This document shows positions 18,243 through 26,941 of a stretch of 64,000 bases of DNA, in pieces; within the stretch, counting starts at the first letter, position 1; each line of letters begins with the position of its first letter. This stretch comes from Fusobacterium varium (GTDB taxonomy: Bacteria > Fusobacteriota > Fusobacteriia > Fusobacteriales > Fusobacteriaceae). The DNA lies in NCBI GenBank assembly GCA_002356455.1, contig AP017968.1:2232001-2296000 (forward strand). Direction: 5' to 3'. The position numbers and the translations under genes were made by a program. The notes under the pieces were generated by a model, which ran no database searches, was not told the origin of the DNA, and saw only the letters and a list, made by a program, of their open reading frames with translations.

Positions 18243-18377
18243 GAGGCTCTCTTTGAGGGCTTCTTTATTTTTATTGACATTTTGATATTTTATAAGATAT
18301 AATTTAAACACCCAATATTGTTTTATAATTTTGTATCTAAATAAGAAACTCCTTGTTCTTGCAAGGAGTTTCTTTAT
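18243..18377 (+). ncRNA. Promoter-sRNA-terminator cassette, copy C (inverted relative to A and B)
   Basis: A terminator-like hairpin (18243-18266) is followed by a consensus promoter: TTGACA 18274-18279, 18-base spacer, TATAAT 18298-18303. A transcript from about 18310 would begin AAACACCCAAT and end about 65 nt later at a strong terminator, GAAACTCCTTG/CAAGGAGTTTC (18345-18372). The same order recurs on the minus strand at 22.3 and 22.75 kb. No open frame of useful size lies in the transcript. Confidence 0.65.
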
Positions 18378-18581
18378 TGTTGAATAAAAGATATAGTAAT
18401 TTTTAGATTTTACCTTTAAAACTATAAAAAAATTAATAAAAAATGAAGTAGAAAATTCTACTCCATCTATCATTTATATATTGCTTTAAAATCAATTTTA
18501 CAAGGTCTTTTTTTATATATTTTCCCACTATTTTTCCTACTAAAAAATAACTTCTCTTTCTAAAAGTTCTTTTTCATCTTT

Positions 18582-18863
18582 TTAAATTCTTCCTGTAGAT
18601 TTATATAAATATATCATGACTATTACTACTATTATGAAAGCTATTTTTTCTATCCACGAACCTTCCATTACTCCGCCAATTACATTTTGAGCATATTGTA
18701 ATATGCTTAAAACAAGTGTTACAATGAATAAAAATATAAAGAATGTCACTATATATGTTGTTATCTCAGTAACTATTTTTCCTGTTCTGTAATAGCTTCT
18801 TAGAATAAATGCAATATATAATATTATTGTTGGAACTATGTATCTTTTAAAAAATATTTTCAT
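18582..18863 (-). CDS. Small membrane protein next to 18866-19924
   Basis: 93 residues with about three hydrophobic segments and a short charged end. It starts 3 bases after the upstream gene, so the two are co-transcribed. Possible partner or immunity protein for the larger protein; this is a guess from size and position. No family recognised. Confidence 0.65.
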   Translation of the reverse strand: MKIFFKRYIVPTIILYIAFILRSYYRTGKIVTEITTYIVTFFIFLFIVTLVLSILQYAQNVIGGVMEGSWIEKIAFIIVVIVMIYLYKSTGRI

Positions 18864-18865
18864 TT

Positions 18866-19924
18866 TTATTTCCTCTTTTCTGTTTCAGCTTTAAAAGCTT
18901 CTTTAGTTGAATATGCACTAGGTAACAGTTCATTTAAATCTCCTAATAATGCTTTCAATGTTATCCCACCATATGCTCTATACGAAACTGTTTTTCGCCC
19001 CCAAGGACTTACTGCTATATTTTTATATTTTACTTTATAATATATCTCTGCGCCTTTATGTCCTCTTAACATTGTAATTCCTTCTCTGATTTTATCTCCT
19101 ATTGCTAGTATGGAAAATGCTAAATTAGCTTGATTATACATATCAATTCCTATATTTTTATCTATTTCTATTGTGGAATCATAAGATTCTATATTATCTT
19201 TTATTATTTCACCTAAAGGCTGATAAAACCAATCTCTAGTCATATTAAAACTTCCAATTTTACCAGGGTCTCCCTTTATGACAAATGTAACATCTGCTAT
19301 AAACTCTGTAATCATTCCAGTTCCATGTGCAATAAAGAAAAATATTAAGACCCCTGTTGCTGTTGTATATTCTCCACCAGCAATAGCTAATTTGAGTCCA
19401 GCCTCTTTTAAGAAAGAAATTCCTGTTGCTCCATTCAATCCACTTAACAAACTTTGATTAAAATTAAAATCTTGTGGCATAATTATCATGTCACCTTTTA
19501 CACCTTTGAGAGTAACTGTTCTTACATATGCCCCATCTCTATTTATTTTCTTGTGTTCTCTTAGAATAAAGTGGAATTTGTATCCTTTAGCATTATCATA
19601 TGTTTCATGATAAGCAGATAAATATCCCTCAAACATCAAGTGCCTAAGAACATAACCATTTCTTGATATCTTAATTTCAATATCTCTCAAAGATTCTTTA
19701 GATGTTCCTGCAATCATGCTCCATTTATTTAACTTCATTATTTCAGTTAAATTCTTTTCATCTTCTCCCCTCAAATAACCTGTTATAATAAATATTCCTT
19801 TTTTGAGAAACATTTTTATATTTGAGAAATCTATCTGTTTCAGTTTTATTTCTTCATCAGTAACCTTAGATTTTATAAGTATTTCTGTTTTTATTTCTTC
19901 ATCTTCATAATGATATAACTCCAT
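18866..19924 (-). CDS. Unknown 352-residue protein with hydrophobic centre
   Basis: The N-terminal part is charged and beta-rich (about 1-150). A Gly/Ala-rich hydrophobic stretch (about 165-225, including ATGVLIFFFIAHGTGMI) follows, then a soluble C-terminus. No named domain seen. AAAGGGG ribosome site. The layout, soluble head then membrane-active middle with a tiny membrane partner gene, is compatible with a contact-toxin/immunity pair but equally with an envelope protein. Confidence 0.6.
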   Translation of the reverse strand: MELYHYEDEEIKTEILIKSKVTDEEIKLKQIDFSNIKMFLKKGIFIITGYLRGEDEKNLTEIMKLNKWSMIAGTSKESLRDIEIKISRNGYVLRHLMFEGYLSAYHETYDNAKGYKFHFILREHKKINRDGAYVRTVTLKGVKGDMIIMPQDFNFNQSLLSGLNGATGISFLKEAGLKLAIAGGEYTTATGVLIFFFIAHGTGMITEFIADVTFVIKGDPGKIGSFNMTRDWFYQPLGEIIKDNIESYDSTIEIDKNIGIDMYNQANLAFSILAIGDKIREGITMLRGHKGAEIYYKVKYKNIAVSPWGRKTVSYRAYGGITLKALLGDLNELLPSAYSTKEAFKAETEKRK

Positions 19925-20290
19925 AAATCAATCCCCTTTTATTAAAATAATTTTAATATATAAAATATTATACCATATAAATTTACATTTTAGTTTTTGA
20001 TGAAATTATAGAGGCACAATTTAATTCTTTGTTACGTTTTTATTTTATATAAATAATATAAATAAAAAAAAATACTTGTAATTTATTTGATTTTTTATCT
20101 ACATAACTTTTCCCATTTTTATTAAAACTGGAAAAATATCTTTTAATGTATATTATGTAACATTTTAAAGGAAATAAAATTTATACCAGTATAATTATAA
20201 TGAAATATTTTTTCTTCTAAAAAGATTAAAAATAAAAATTTTTTTTATTTGTTTTTCATTTTTATAAAAAATAGTTATCAAGGAGGAGTT
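19925..20290. other. Intergenic promoter region
   Basis: About 365 bases, very AT-rich. A hairpin-like TTTTCCCA...CTGGAAAAA (about 20109-20136) resembles those at 28694 and 59730. The sigma-factor promoter must lie here; TATAATTATAATG near 20190-20202 is a candidate -10. Confidence 0.45.
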
Positions 20291-20884
20291 ATGTTAAGTA
20301 TTCAAACTATTCGTGCTGCTCAAAATGGAGATGAAGATGCTATACAATTAATATTCCAAACTCTTAGGCAGCTCATTCTTTACAAAACTAAAAACTATTT
20401 TTTTCAAGATGGGGATCGAGAAGATGTAATCCAAGAAGCAAGGATAGGTCTTTTAAAAGCTATCAAAGCTTATGATGAAAGCAAAAAAACTTCTTTTTCC
20501 AATTTTGCTTTATTGTGTATTAAACGTCATTTAATAACCATTTTAAAAACTTCAAGTTCTGGAAAAAATCGAATTTTGAATATGGCTATCTTAAATTCTT
20601 CTGAAATTGAAGATGATTCAAAAATAACATATGAAAATAGATCATTTAATTTCTATAACCCTGAAGAGATTTATTTGAGTAAAGAAAAAATTAAACTTTT
20701 AAATAAGTATTTAAAATCTCATTTAAGTCCAATGGAAAAACAAATATTTGAATATATGATATTAGGGTTAACATATATAGAAATTTCAAAAAAAACTAAA
20801 AGAGATTTGAAATCTGTAGATAATAGTATGCACAGAATAAAAACAAAAATAAAAAAATTTATCTTGGAATATGAACAAATCTAA
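20291..20884 (+). CDS. SigH-like sigma-70 family factor
   Basis: 197 residues from ATG 20291 after AAGGAGGAG. Region 2 lies at about 35-95 (GDREDVIQEARIGLLKAI, then SFSNFALLCIKRHLI) and region 4 at about 135-185 (LSPMEKQIFEYMILGLTYIEISKKTKR). There is no region 1.1 or 3. The layout is that of the sporulation/competence SigH group. It sits alone with its own terminator, so its regulon cannot be read from neighbours. Confidence 0.85.
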   Translation: MLSIQTIRAAQNGDEDAIQLIFQTLRQLILYKTKNYFFQDGDREDVIQEARIGLLKAIKAYDESKKTSFSNFALLCIKRHLITILKTSSSGKNRILNMAILNSSEIEDDSKITYENRSFNFYNPEEIYLSKEKIKLLNKYLKSHLSPMEKQIFEYMILGLTYIEISKKTKRDLKSVDNSMHRIKTKIKKFILEYEQI

Positions 20885-20888
20885 TACT

Positions 20889-20921
20889 AAAAAAGATTTT
20901 ATTTAATAAAGTCTTTTTTTA
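20889..20921 (+). terminator. Terminator of sigma factor gene
   Basis: AAAAAGA...TCTTTTT arms with an inner TTTATT/AATAAA helix, followed by T-rich sequence. Confidence 0.7.
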
Positions 20922-21000
20922 GTAAATTAAATTATTTACTTTTTATCATATAATAATTCTTATTAAAAAATTTTTATTTTTAAATATATAATATTAACAA

Positions 21001-21026
21001 AAAACCTCTCAAAAGAGAGGTTTTTT
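21001..21026. terminator. Perfect hairpin, bidirectional terminator
   Basis: AAAACCTCTC (21001-21010) and GAGAGGTTTT (21015-21024) pair over a 4-base loop, with a T run following. It sits between the sigma gene and the convergent 21176-21457 gene. Confidence 0.8.
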
Positions 21027-21175
21027 GTATATAAGACATCTTTTAGGAAAGAGTATATAATTTTATTTTCAGGAAGAAAAAATTATTGTTATTGATCACT
21101 TATACTCTTGTTACCTCTATTTTGATCGTTTTTTATATATTTTACTTTAAAGAAAGTTTTATGTAAAACTAAAAT

Positions 21176-21457
21176 CTATTTTATGCATTTCTTTTCTAAT
21201 TCTTCATAGCTTCCGCCATCTTTTGATATGTAGCATGCTTCATTTTCAAGAAGTTCTTTATCATATTTTATTTGCTTTTCTAATACTTCAATATAACTCT
21301 TTAATAATTCAAATTTTTTGATTATTAATTCTTTTTGTGTTTCATCAGTTTTTAATTTAAATTCCTCACTGTGAATAAAATTATTTAATCTTTCCAATTT
21401 TGCTTTTTCTACTTCATGCTCTTCCAAAATGTACTTAAGATTTTTTTCAATGCTCAT
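21176..21457 (-). CDS. Small coiled-coil protein
   Basis: 93 residues, almost all charged helix with heptad pattern (LEEHEVEKAKLERLNNFI, later IEVLEKQIKYDKELLE). TAGGAGG ribosome site. Function unknown. Confidence 0.65.
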   Translation of the reverse strand: MSIEKNLKYILEEHEVEKAKLERLNNFIHSEEFKLKTDETQKELIIKKFELLKSYIEVLEKQIKYDKELLENEACYISKDGGSYEELEKKCIK

Positions 21458-21678
21458 AACTTTCCTCCTATTTTATTTGTTGCTTTGCAATATATTATTC
21501 GTAAATTTTATTATTTTTCCTCTTTTTAATTTATATAATTCAAATTAAATTAAAACAATAAACCTAAAAGCATTAAAAACTAATACTAAAAAATTTATTT
21601 TTAAACAAGTTTTTTATCTTTATTTAATCTTAATTCCTTCACTTTAATATGATTTAATAAATAAAAAGGAGTATTACT

Positions 21679-22071
21679 ATGAAAAAATTTAATATTTTTA
21701 TTTTTAATATTGGAATTTTATTAGTTATTTTTACTATTTTAATTGATTTATTTACAAGTTTCTACTTACCTTTTATAAGAAATTACATATCTTTCATATT
21801 CTATTTATCAGTTTTTATTTATTGGTTAAATGATAAAGAATTTAATTTAAAGTATTTTTCTTGCTATTTTATAATTTCCATTTATATTAATTTTTTACTC
21901 ACTACAACTCTTTTTTATGTACTTTTTAATGAACTTTTTTCTATTTTTTTTATAATTTATGGAAAATTTTTTAATATTACACTTATTGGCATTAGCACTA
22001 GTTTATTAAATTCTTTTCTATATAATCGCTTTAAATTCAAATCATATTCTCAATATAAATCCTTACTTTAA
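21679..22071 (+). CDS. Small integral membrane protein
   Basis: 130 residues with about four transmembrane helices and few charges; ends with KFKSYSQYKSLL. AAAAGGAG ribosome site. No family recognised. Lies just left of the prophage late end; whether it is bacterial or prophage cargo is unclear. Confidence 0.6.
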   Translation: MKKFNIFIFNIGILLVIFTILIDLFTSFYLPFIRNYISFIFYLSVFIYWLNDKEFNLKYFSCYFIISIYINFLLTTTLFYVLFNELFSIFFIIYGKFFNITLIGISTSLLNSFLYNRFKFKSYSQYKSLL

Positions 22072-22227
22072 TTTTATAATCATTTTAAAACATATCAACT
22101 TTTTATTACTACTAAATTTATTAAATTTTAAATTTTTCATAAATTTTATTTATTTTCTCTTCTTTTATTTTTATTATAAAATGAAATTTAAAATGATAAA
22201 ATGCTTTACTATATCTTTTATTTAACA

Positions 22228-22360
22228 ATAAAAAAACTCCCTACAAAAATAAGGAGTTTTTTTGAAAAAAATTGTAAAACGAAAATTAGGTATTTAAATT
22301 ATATCCTATGAAATATCAAAATGTCAACAAAAATAAAGAAGCCCCTTTGAAAGAGCTTCC
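22228..22360 (-). ncRNA. Promoter-sRNA-terminator cassette, copy A
   Basis: On the minus strand: hairpin about 22338-22360, TTGACA (22327-22322), 18-base spacer, TATAAT (22303-22298), transcript from about 22292 starting AAATACCTAAT, and terminator about 22262-22231. Matches copies C and B in order and spacing. Confidence 0.65.
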
Positions 22361-22519
22361 ATTAGATACTTAAATTGTTGTATACATATTACAGGGAATT
22401 TGCAATATAGTTTATATTAACATAAATAAAATAAAAATTCAATATATTTATTAATAAATAAAAAAGCCCTCACATGAGAGCCTCTTTTTGTTTACTATAT
22501 CTATTGTCTTATGTCGGAT

Positions 22520-22618
22520 TAATTAAAGTATACCATTATTTTATAAGTTTTGTCTACATTTTTTATTCTTTTCATTTTCTGTTCTTTACACTGTTCCAAC
22601 GCCATCCTTAATCTTGGC
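22520..22618 (-). pseudogene. Decayed copy of the holin C-terminus
   Basis: Minus-strand codons from about 22617 give PRLRMALEQCKEQKMKRI, which matches PEKLKVALEQYRDKQDIKK at the end of the intact holin (22863-23303). The flanking DNA, including AAAGTATACCATTATTTTAT just past each stop, also matches. Only the tail survives, so this is half of a tandem duplication that also copied the sRNA cassette. Confidence 0.75.
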
Positions 22619-22659
22619 AAAATCTAAAATGATAAAAATATATTACTATATTTTTTATT

Positions 22660-22797
22660 CAAAAAAACTCCCTGTAAGAACAAGGAGTTTCTTTTGAAAA
22701 AAGTTATTAAACAAATAAGAAGATTAGGTATTCAAATTATATCTTATAAAATACCAAAATGTCAACAAAAATAAAGAAGCCCTCGTGGGAGAGCTCC
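22660..22797 (-). ncRNA. Promoter-sRNA-terminator cassette, copy B
   Basis: Minus strand: hairpin about 22776-22797 just past the holin, TTGACA (22765-22760), 18-base spacer, TATAAT (22741-22736), transcript from about 22730 starting GAATACCTAAT, and terminator about 22692-22662 with an ACTCC/GGAGT stem. Confidence 0.65.
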
Positions 22798-22862
22798 TTT
22801 TGTCATACTACATTTATAAACTATATCTTATATAGGATTGAATAAAGTATACCATTATTTTA

Positions 22863-23303
22863 TTAATTTTGTCCATCTTTTTTTATATCTTGTTTATCCC
22901 TATATTGTTCTAATGCTACTTTTAATTTTTCTGGTATAGGTATCCCTAATATTGCTGCATTTTCTAATATAGATAAAAATTCAGTTGCAACATAAAACAT
23001 TAATACAAGAGTTCTTATTCCTATCCCCTGTAGAATTATATCCATTTGAGTAGCTGCAACTATTATTATAAGTATAATTAATTTCTTTCTTAATCCTTTG
23101 TAGGCCCTATTAGAATTGGCATTTTTATTTTTAAAGCCTTTTGCAACCCCTGTTATATAATCTAATGCCATCATTATTAGCAATGCTCTAAATAAGTTGT
23201 CAAAGCCCCCTATTAAAAAAATAGTTATACTTAACCAGCTTGTCCATATCATAGCAAGTCCTATTTTTGCTAAATCTATATATTCTTTTAGTAGTCCATC
23301 CAT
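22863..23303 (-). CDS. Phage holin, toxin-secretion/holin_4 family
   Basis: 146 residues. Hydrophobic segments at about 12-32, 36-50, 72-90 and 94-112, with the family landmark LDYITGVAKGFKNKN after the second one. Makes the membrane lesion that lets endolysin out. Last gene of the late operon. AGGAGA ribosome site. A decayed second copy of its end lies downstream. Confidence 0.88.
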   Translation of the reverse strand: MDGLLKEYIDLAKIGLAMIWTSWLSITIFLIGGFDNLFRALLIMMALDYITGVAKGFKNKNANSNRAYKGLRKKLIILIIIVAATQMDIILQGIGIRTLVLMFYVATEFLSILENAAILGIPIPEKLKVALEQYRDKQDIKKDGQN

Positions 23304-23311
23304 TGTTTCTC

Positions 23312-23650
23312 CTATTTGTTGCTAAATTTTTCTATAGTTTTCTTTCCAAATAATGCTACCATAAACCATTTAATCAATTCAAAATGCAAATTATCAATTA
23401 TATAAATTGGAGTTTCACACTTGAATATTAAACTCATCCATGGAGCTAATACATTAAATAACAATCCCATGGACATTATCCAAACAAGGAGTGGAAATGT
23501 TACTGGTATTATCTTATCTATAAGGCTTTTTTTAGCTTCATATTCTTTTATATCAAGCTCTCTTAACTCTTTTTCAATTTGTTGCTGATTTGTTTTATCT
23601 GGTATAAATTTATTTATAAGCTTTATAGCTTCATCTATTAAGATCATCAT
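23312..23650 (-). CDS. Second holin-like membrane protein
   Basis: 112 residues: charged N-terminal half, then two hydrophobic segments (about 48-70 and 92-104). It lies between endolysin and holin genes, 8 bases from the latter. Could be a holin, antiholin or spanin-like accessory. Start at the ATG-ATG after GGAGGA. Confidence 0.7.
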   Translation of the reverse strand: MMILIDEAIKLINKFIPDKTNQQQIEKELRELDIKEYEAKKSLIDKIIPVTFPLLVWIMSMGLLFNVLAPWMSLIFKCETPIYIIDNLHFELIKWFMVALFGKKTIEKFSNK

Positions 23651-23655
23651 TCCTC

Positions 23656-24228
23656 CTATTTCCAGTTATTTTCTATATTGTTATATCTTCTTTTAACATC
23701 TCTAGGTTGCTCTCTTCCCCATTTTGTTTCTTTTAATTTAAAATTTAAAATATCTTGAGAAGTAAGAAATTTCTTACTTTTTATAAATCTGTGCATAAGT
23801 CCATTTTTACTAAGGTTATATTGATTATGATAATCTACCAAATGTACAAAAGTCTTTTCATTTTCAAATTCTGGTAATCTATCAAGTGAAGCTACATAAT
23901 TTACCATTTGATTTATATGTTCTTTGTCAAGTTCATCTATGGCATTTCTAAAAAGTTTCAATCTTTCATTCAGATATCCTATATCTTTATCAAGATTTAG
24001 TAATTTTCCGATATCCTGTCCTGTAAATCCACAGATATTCTTTAAGAAATTTCTAGCCTTAATATTGTGAGTTACATCAAACTGACTTCTACCAAAGCTA
24101 TACCCTGATTTTCCACCTGCATAACTGAATTTACATATAACATTTTCATTTCCTGATATTTCATTTAAGGCTATTACCCTCATTATTTTTTCTAAATTTA
24201 TATTTTCCATTATTTGTTTTATATTCAT
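23656..24228 (-). CDS. Putative endolysin
   Basis: 190 residues, no signal peptide. The N-terminus reads ALNEISGNENV, then YAGGKSGYSFGRSQFDV, with Glu23 as likely catalytic acid. This resembles lysozyme-fold peptidoglycan cutters with a Glu-Ser-Gly start and a (Y/F)(S/T)FGR-QFD strand. It is followed immediately by two holin-type genes, which supports the call. No separate wall-binding domain is visible. Confidence 0.7.
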   Translation of the reverse strand: MNIKQIMENINLEKIMRVIALNEISGNENVICKFSYAGGKSGYSFGRSQFDVTHNIKARNFLKNICGFTGQDIGKLLNLDKDIGYLNERLKLFRNAIDELDKEHINQMVNYVASLDRLPEFENEKTFVHLVDYHNQYNLSKNGLMHRFIKSKKFLTSQDILNFKLKETKWGREQPRDVKRRYNNIENNWK

Positions 24229-24245
24229 TTTCTCCCTCCTTATTA

Positions 24246-25103
24246 TTATTCTTTATTTCCTATATACATAATATATTTTAAATTTTTACTTTGAACTACA
24301 GTCCCCATATTGTTTGTTATATCCCAATCAAATGGAATGTCTATGTATAATTCATCTGATATTACTGGAAGTTCCATCTTTACTTCTTTAATTTCTAATA
24401 ATTTTGCATTCGAAGCATATCCTCTCACTTCAATATATTTTTCTTCCTCTGGTAAATTAAAATCAAAATTAGTTAAAAACATATTAAATGTAAATTCACC
24501 ATTATATTCTTCTTTTGGTTGCAATTGGTATTGTGGATTAGTATATGTTCCTCCAGCCCCTTTTAGAAAAAAAGTCATCCAAAATGAACCCGCTGTAAAT
24601 TCTGAAACATTGTTTTGTCGCCATTTATATTTAGTTCTTATTGCATTTAATTTATCTCCAATTATATATAAATCAGAAACTATTTTTCCTTTCAATTTAA
24701 AAACAGGTCTTCTTCCATATTGATTTTCTTCATATGTAGTACTAACTCCATCTCCTGCATAATATCCAGTATTCTCATTTCCATCAAACATTTTATATAA
24801 ATTATCAAACGTTTCATCACAACCAGCCCCTGCATCCTCTCTATTAATATCTATATATAAATTTGAACTACTTGTATTACTAGACATAGCTACATCTATT
24901 TCTTTTATAATTATATTAGTAGTTCCAAAGATATCTATTAAATATGGATAATCTTCTGCTTTCAAAGCTGTTCCCCATTCTATAAAACCTTGTGGAGTAG
25001 GTATCTGCTTTGGGATAGTTAAAATTGTGCCATATGGAATTTCAAATATCTCTTTCTTTCTCGGAACATCTTTTTCATTTACAACATTTCCTAAATTTTT
25101 CAT
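24246..25103 (-). CDS. Tail-tip or receptor-binding accessory protein
   Basis: 285 residues, beta-rich, with two parts: FIEWGTALKAEDYPYLIDIFGTTN near the start, typical of phage tail-collar-like modules, and a jelly-roll-like stretch with GNENTGYYAGDG. Lies in the run of distal-tail genes. No enzyme motif seen. Confidence 0.6.
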   Translation of the reverse strand: MKNLGNVVNEKDVPRKKEIFEIPYGTILTIPKQIPTPQGFIEWGTALKAEDYPYLIDIFGTTNIIIKEIDVAMSSNTSSSNLYIDINREDAGAGCDETFDNLYKMFDGNENTGYYAGDGVSTTYEENQYGRRPVFKLKGKIVSDLYIIGDKLNAIRTKYKWRQNNVSEFTAGSFWMTFFLKGAGGTYTNPQYQLQPKEEYNGEFTFNMFLTNFDFNLPEEEKYIEVRGYASNAKLLEIKEVKMELPVISDELYIDIPFDWDITNNMGTVVQSKNLKYIMYIGNKE

Positions 25104-25114
25104 AGTTGGTCTCC

Positions 25115-25858
25115 TTATCCTGCTATTACAATTTTTATAGAATCTTGCTCTGGTGGTTGACTAAATGTAATTTTAATACTATTTGGAGAAGTTATTGCTA
25201 TATCTGCTATAACAAGTTCATCTCCTTCATAAAGATTTATAAGAATATCTTTTGTGTTCAGAGGATGATCTATTACAAATTCAGTTCTTTGTCCATCTCC
25301 TATTGTTGCAGTAAATTTTTTAGTAGTGTTACTTAGAATTGCCTCTTTTACCCTTAAAGGTGTCATAACTTTAGTATTATCTTTTCCTATCTCTGCTTCT
25401 GCTTGTGTTGCATAATCAAGTGGGTTACTTATTCCTATATAAGCTTGTCCACTCCATCTGTATATAGTGCTTGTATCTATAGCTACATAAATTTTTCCTT
25501 GTTCTCCTGCAGCTGGAAAACTATTTCTACTATCAAATTCTAATACATCATCCACATAACTTGGCAAATACTCTGAATTTATTATATTTGCTTGGTTTAA
25601 AATAGCAAGGTCCAGTATTCCACTATCATTTATCTTTAATCCGTTTCCTACTATAACAGTTCCTGGAGTAGAAGTTGTAGCAATTTTTGGTTCTCCTACT
25701 TCCACAAAAGCAGTCCCATTATGTATGTTTATTTTTTTGGTTTCTGTATTGTAAAAAATTTGTCCTTCTATTCCTCTACTAGGAATACTTAGCAATTTCT
25801 CCAATACTGCATTCTTTAATTCATTTAGTGTAAAATCAAAACCATTTAATACTTTCAT
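25115..25858 (-). CDS. Tail fibre-like protein
   Basis: 247 residues. The N-terminal MKVLNGFDFTLNELKNAVLEKL fits a tail-fibre attachment start; a middle repeat (PAAGEQGKIYVAIDTSTIY, then ATQAEAEIGKDNTKVMTPL) is common in phage fibres. The last 65 residues repeat the C-terminal domain of 41443-41844 (H-LNT-D-V/I, then a KI/KV-FS-PP/AP strand). Confidence 0.75.
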   Translation of the reverse strand: MKVLNGFDFTLNELKNAVLEKLLSIPSRGIEGQIFYNTETKKINIHNGTAFVEVGEPKIATTSTPGTVIVGNGLKINDSGILDLAILNQANIINSEYLPSYVDDVLEFDSRNSFPAAGEQGKIYVAIDTSTIYRWSGQAYIGISNPLDYATQAEAEIGKDNTKVMTPLRVKEAILSNTTKKFTATIGDGQRTEFVIDHPLNTKDILINLYEGDELVIADIAITSPNSIKITFSQPPEQDSIKIVIAG

Positions 25859-25870
25859 TTTTTCCTCCTT

Positions 25871-26941
25871 TTATGCTTCTAAATAAGTTATTGTTGCATT
25901 TGTTGCTCCCCATGGAGCCCCTGCAAGTGCCTGTCCACCTGTTGTATATATTGTTAAGTTTGTTAAATTTTCACAATTTCCAAACGCTATTTCGTGAATA
26001 AAAGTAACGGGATATCCTTTATCTCCAAGACTTAAATTCGTTAATGATAAACACCCATAAAAACAAGAACTAGGGATTGTAGTTATTTTTTTAGGTAATT
26101 TAGTTATTGCTATCTTAGTAATTGCAAAGGAAGCAATCCCTATTTTTTCAAGTGTTTGAGGCAAAGATGTTATAGTAAGATTTTCACAATACTGAAAGGC
26201 AAAATCTTCTATTTCTCGTACCTTTGGCATAAATATACTTGTTAATTTTTTACAAAATTCAAATCCCATTCTTTCTATTTTATCTACAGATTCAAATTCA
26301 GCTGCTATTATAGAAGAACGCGCAAACATTCCTTTTTGTATTGTAGTTATTTTTTTTATTACAACTTTTTTAAAATAACATCCCCAAAACGCATCTGTTC
26401 CTATCTCTACTTCTTCTGTAAGAATTATTTCTCCTGCTCCTGAGAGATAGAAAGCGTAACTTTCTATTACTCTTATTGTTGTTGGAATTTGCATTTTTTC
26501 TATCTTTGTGCATCTATAAAATGCCCTATATCTAACAGCTTCTAAATTAGATGGCAATTTAATAGTTTTTAATGTTTCACATTCACAAAATGCCTCCATT
26601 GGTATTTCTGTTATTTCATCATTTAAACTTATAGTTTCAATTTCACATCCCCGAAAACATCCTTCTCCAATAGACACTACATTTGAAATATCTATAGTTT
26701 TAAAACCACACCCTGAAAATGCGTTTTCTCCTATAACTCGTAATCTTTTAAAAATTGCTGTATGTAAATTGCTACACCTCCTAAATGCTTGATAATTTAT
26801 TACAGTTATCATATCCATTTCAACATATGTAAGTAATTTATTTTCATAAAACATATCAGATTCTATTTCATCAGTTTCTACCCCATTTTTATAAATATTA
26901 TTAAATTTAAATTCTATTCCGTCTATAATTAACTTTCCCAT
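25871..26941 (-). CDS. BspA-type leucine-rich repeat tail protein
   Basis: 356 residues from ATG 26941. Nearly the whole chain is LRR_5/BspA repeats of about 23 residues with an F/Y-x-x-C core, e.g. AFSGCGFKTIDISN and AFYRCTKIEKMQIP. Such repeats are usually surface adhesins of oral and gut bacteria. Placed among tail-tip genes, it is most likely the receptor-binding or host-range protein. Overlaps the upstream stop codon. Confidence 0.85.
   Translation of the reverse strand: MGKLIIDGIEFKFNNIYKNGVETDEIESDMFYENKLLTYVEMDMITVINYQAFRRCSNLHTAIFKRLRVIGENAFSGCGFKTIDISNVVSIGEGCFRGCEIETISLNDEITEIPMEAFCECETLKTIKLPSNLEAVRYRAFYRCTKIEKMQIPTTIRVIESYAFYLSGAGEIILTEEVEIGTDAFWGCYFKKVVIKKITTIQKGMFARSSIIAAEFESVDKIERMGFEFCKKLTSIFMPKVREIEDFAFQYCENLTITSLPQTLEKIGIASFAITKIAITKLPKKITTIPSSCFYGCLSLTNLSLGDKGYPVTFIHEIAFGNCENLTNLTIYTTGGQALAGAPWGATNATITYLEA

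Noticed and set aside
23312-23650. Spanin pair
   Set aside because: No lipoprotein signal or nested outer-membrane partner is visible; a holin or antiholin role fits better.
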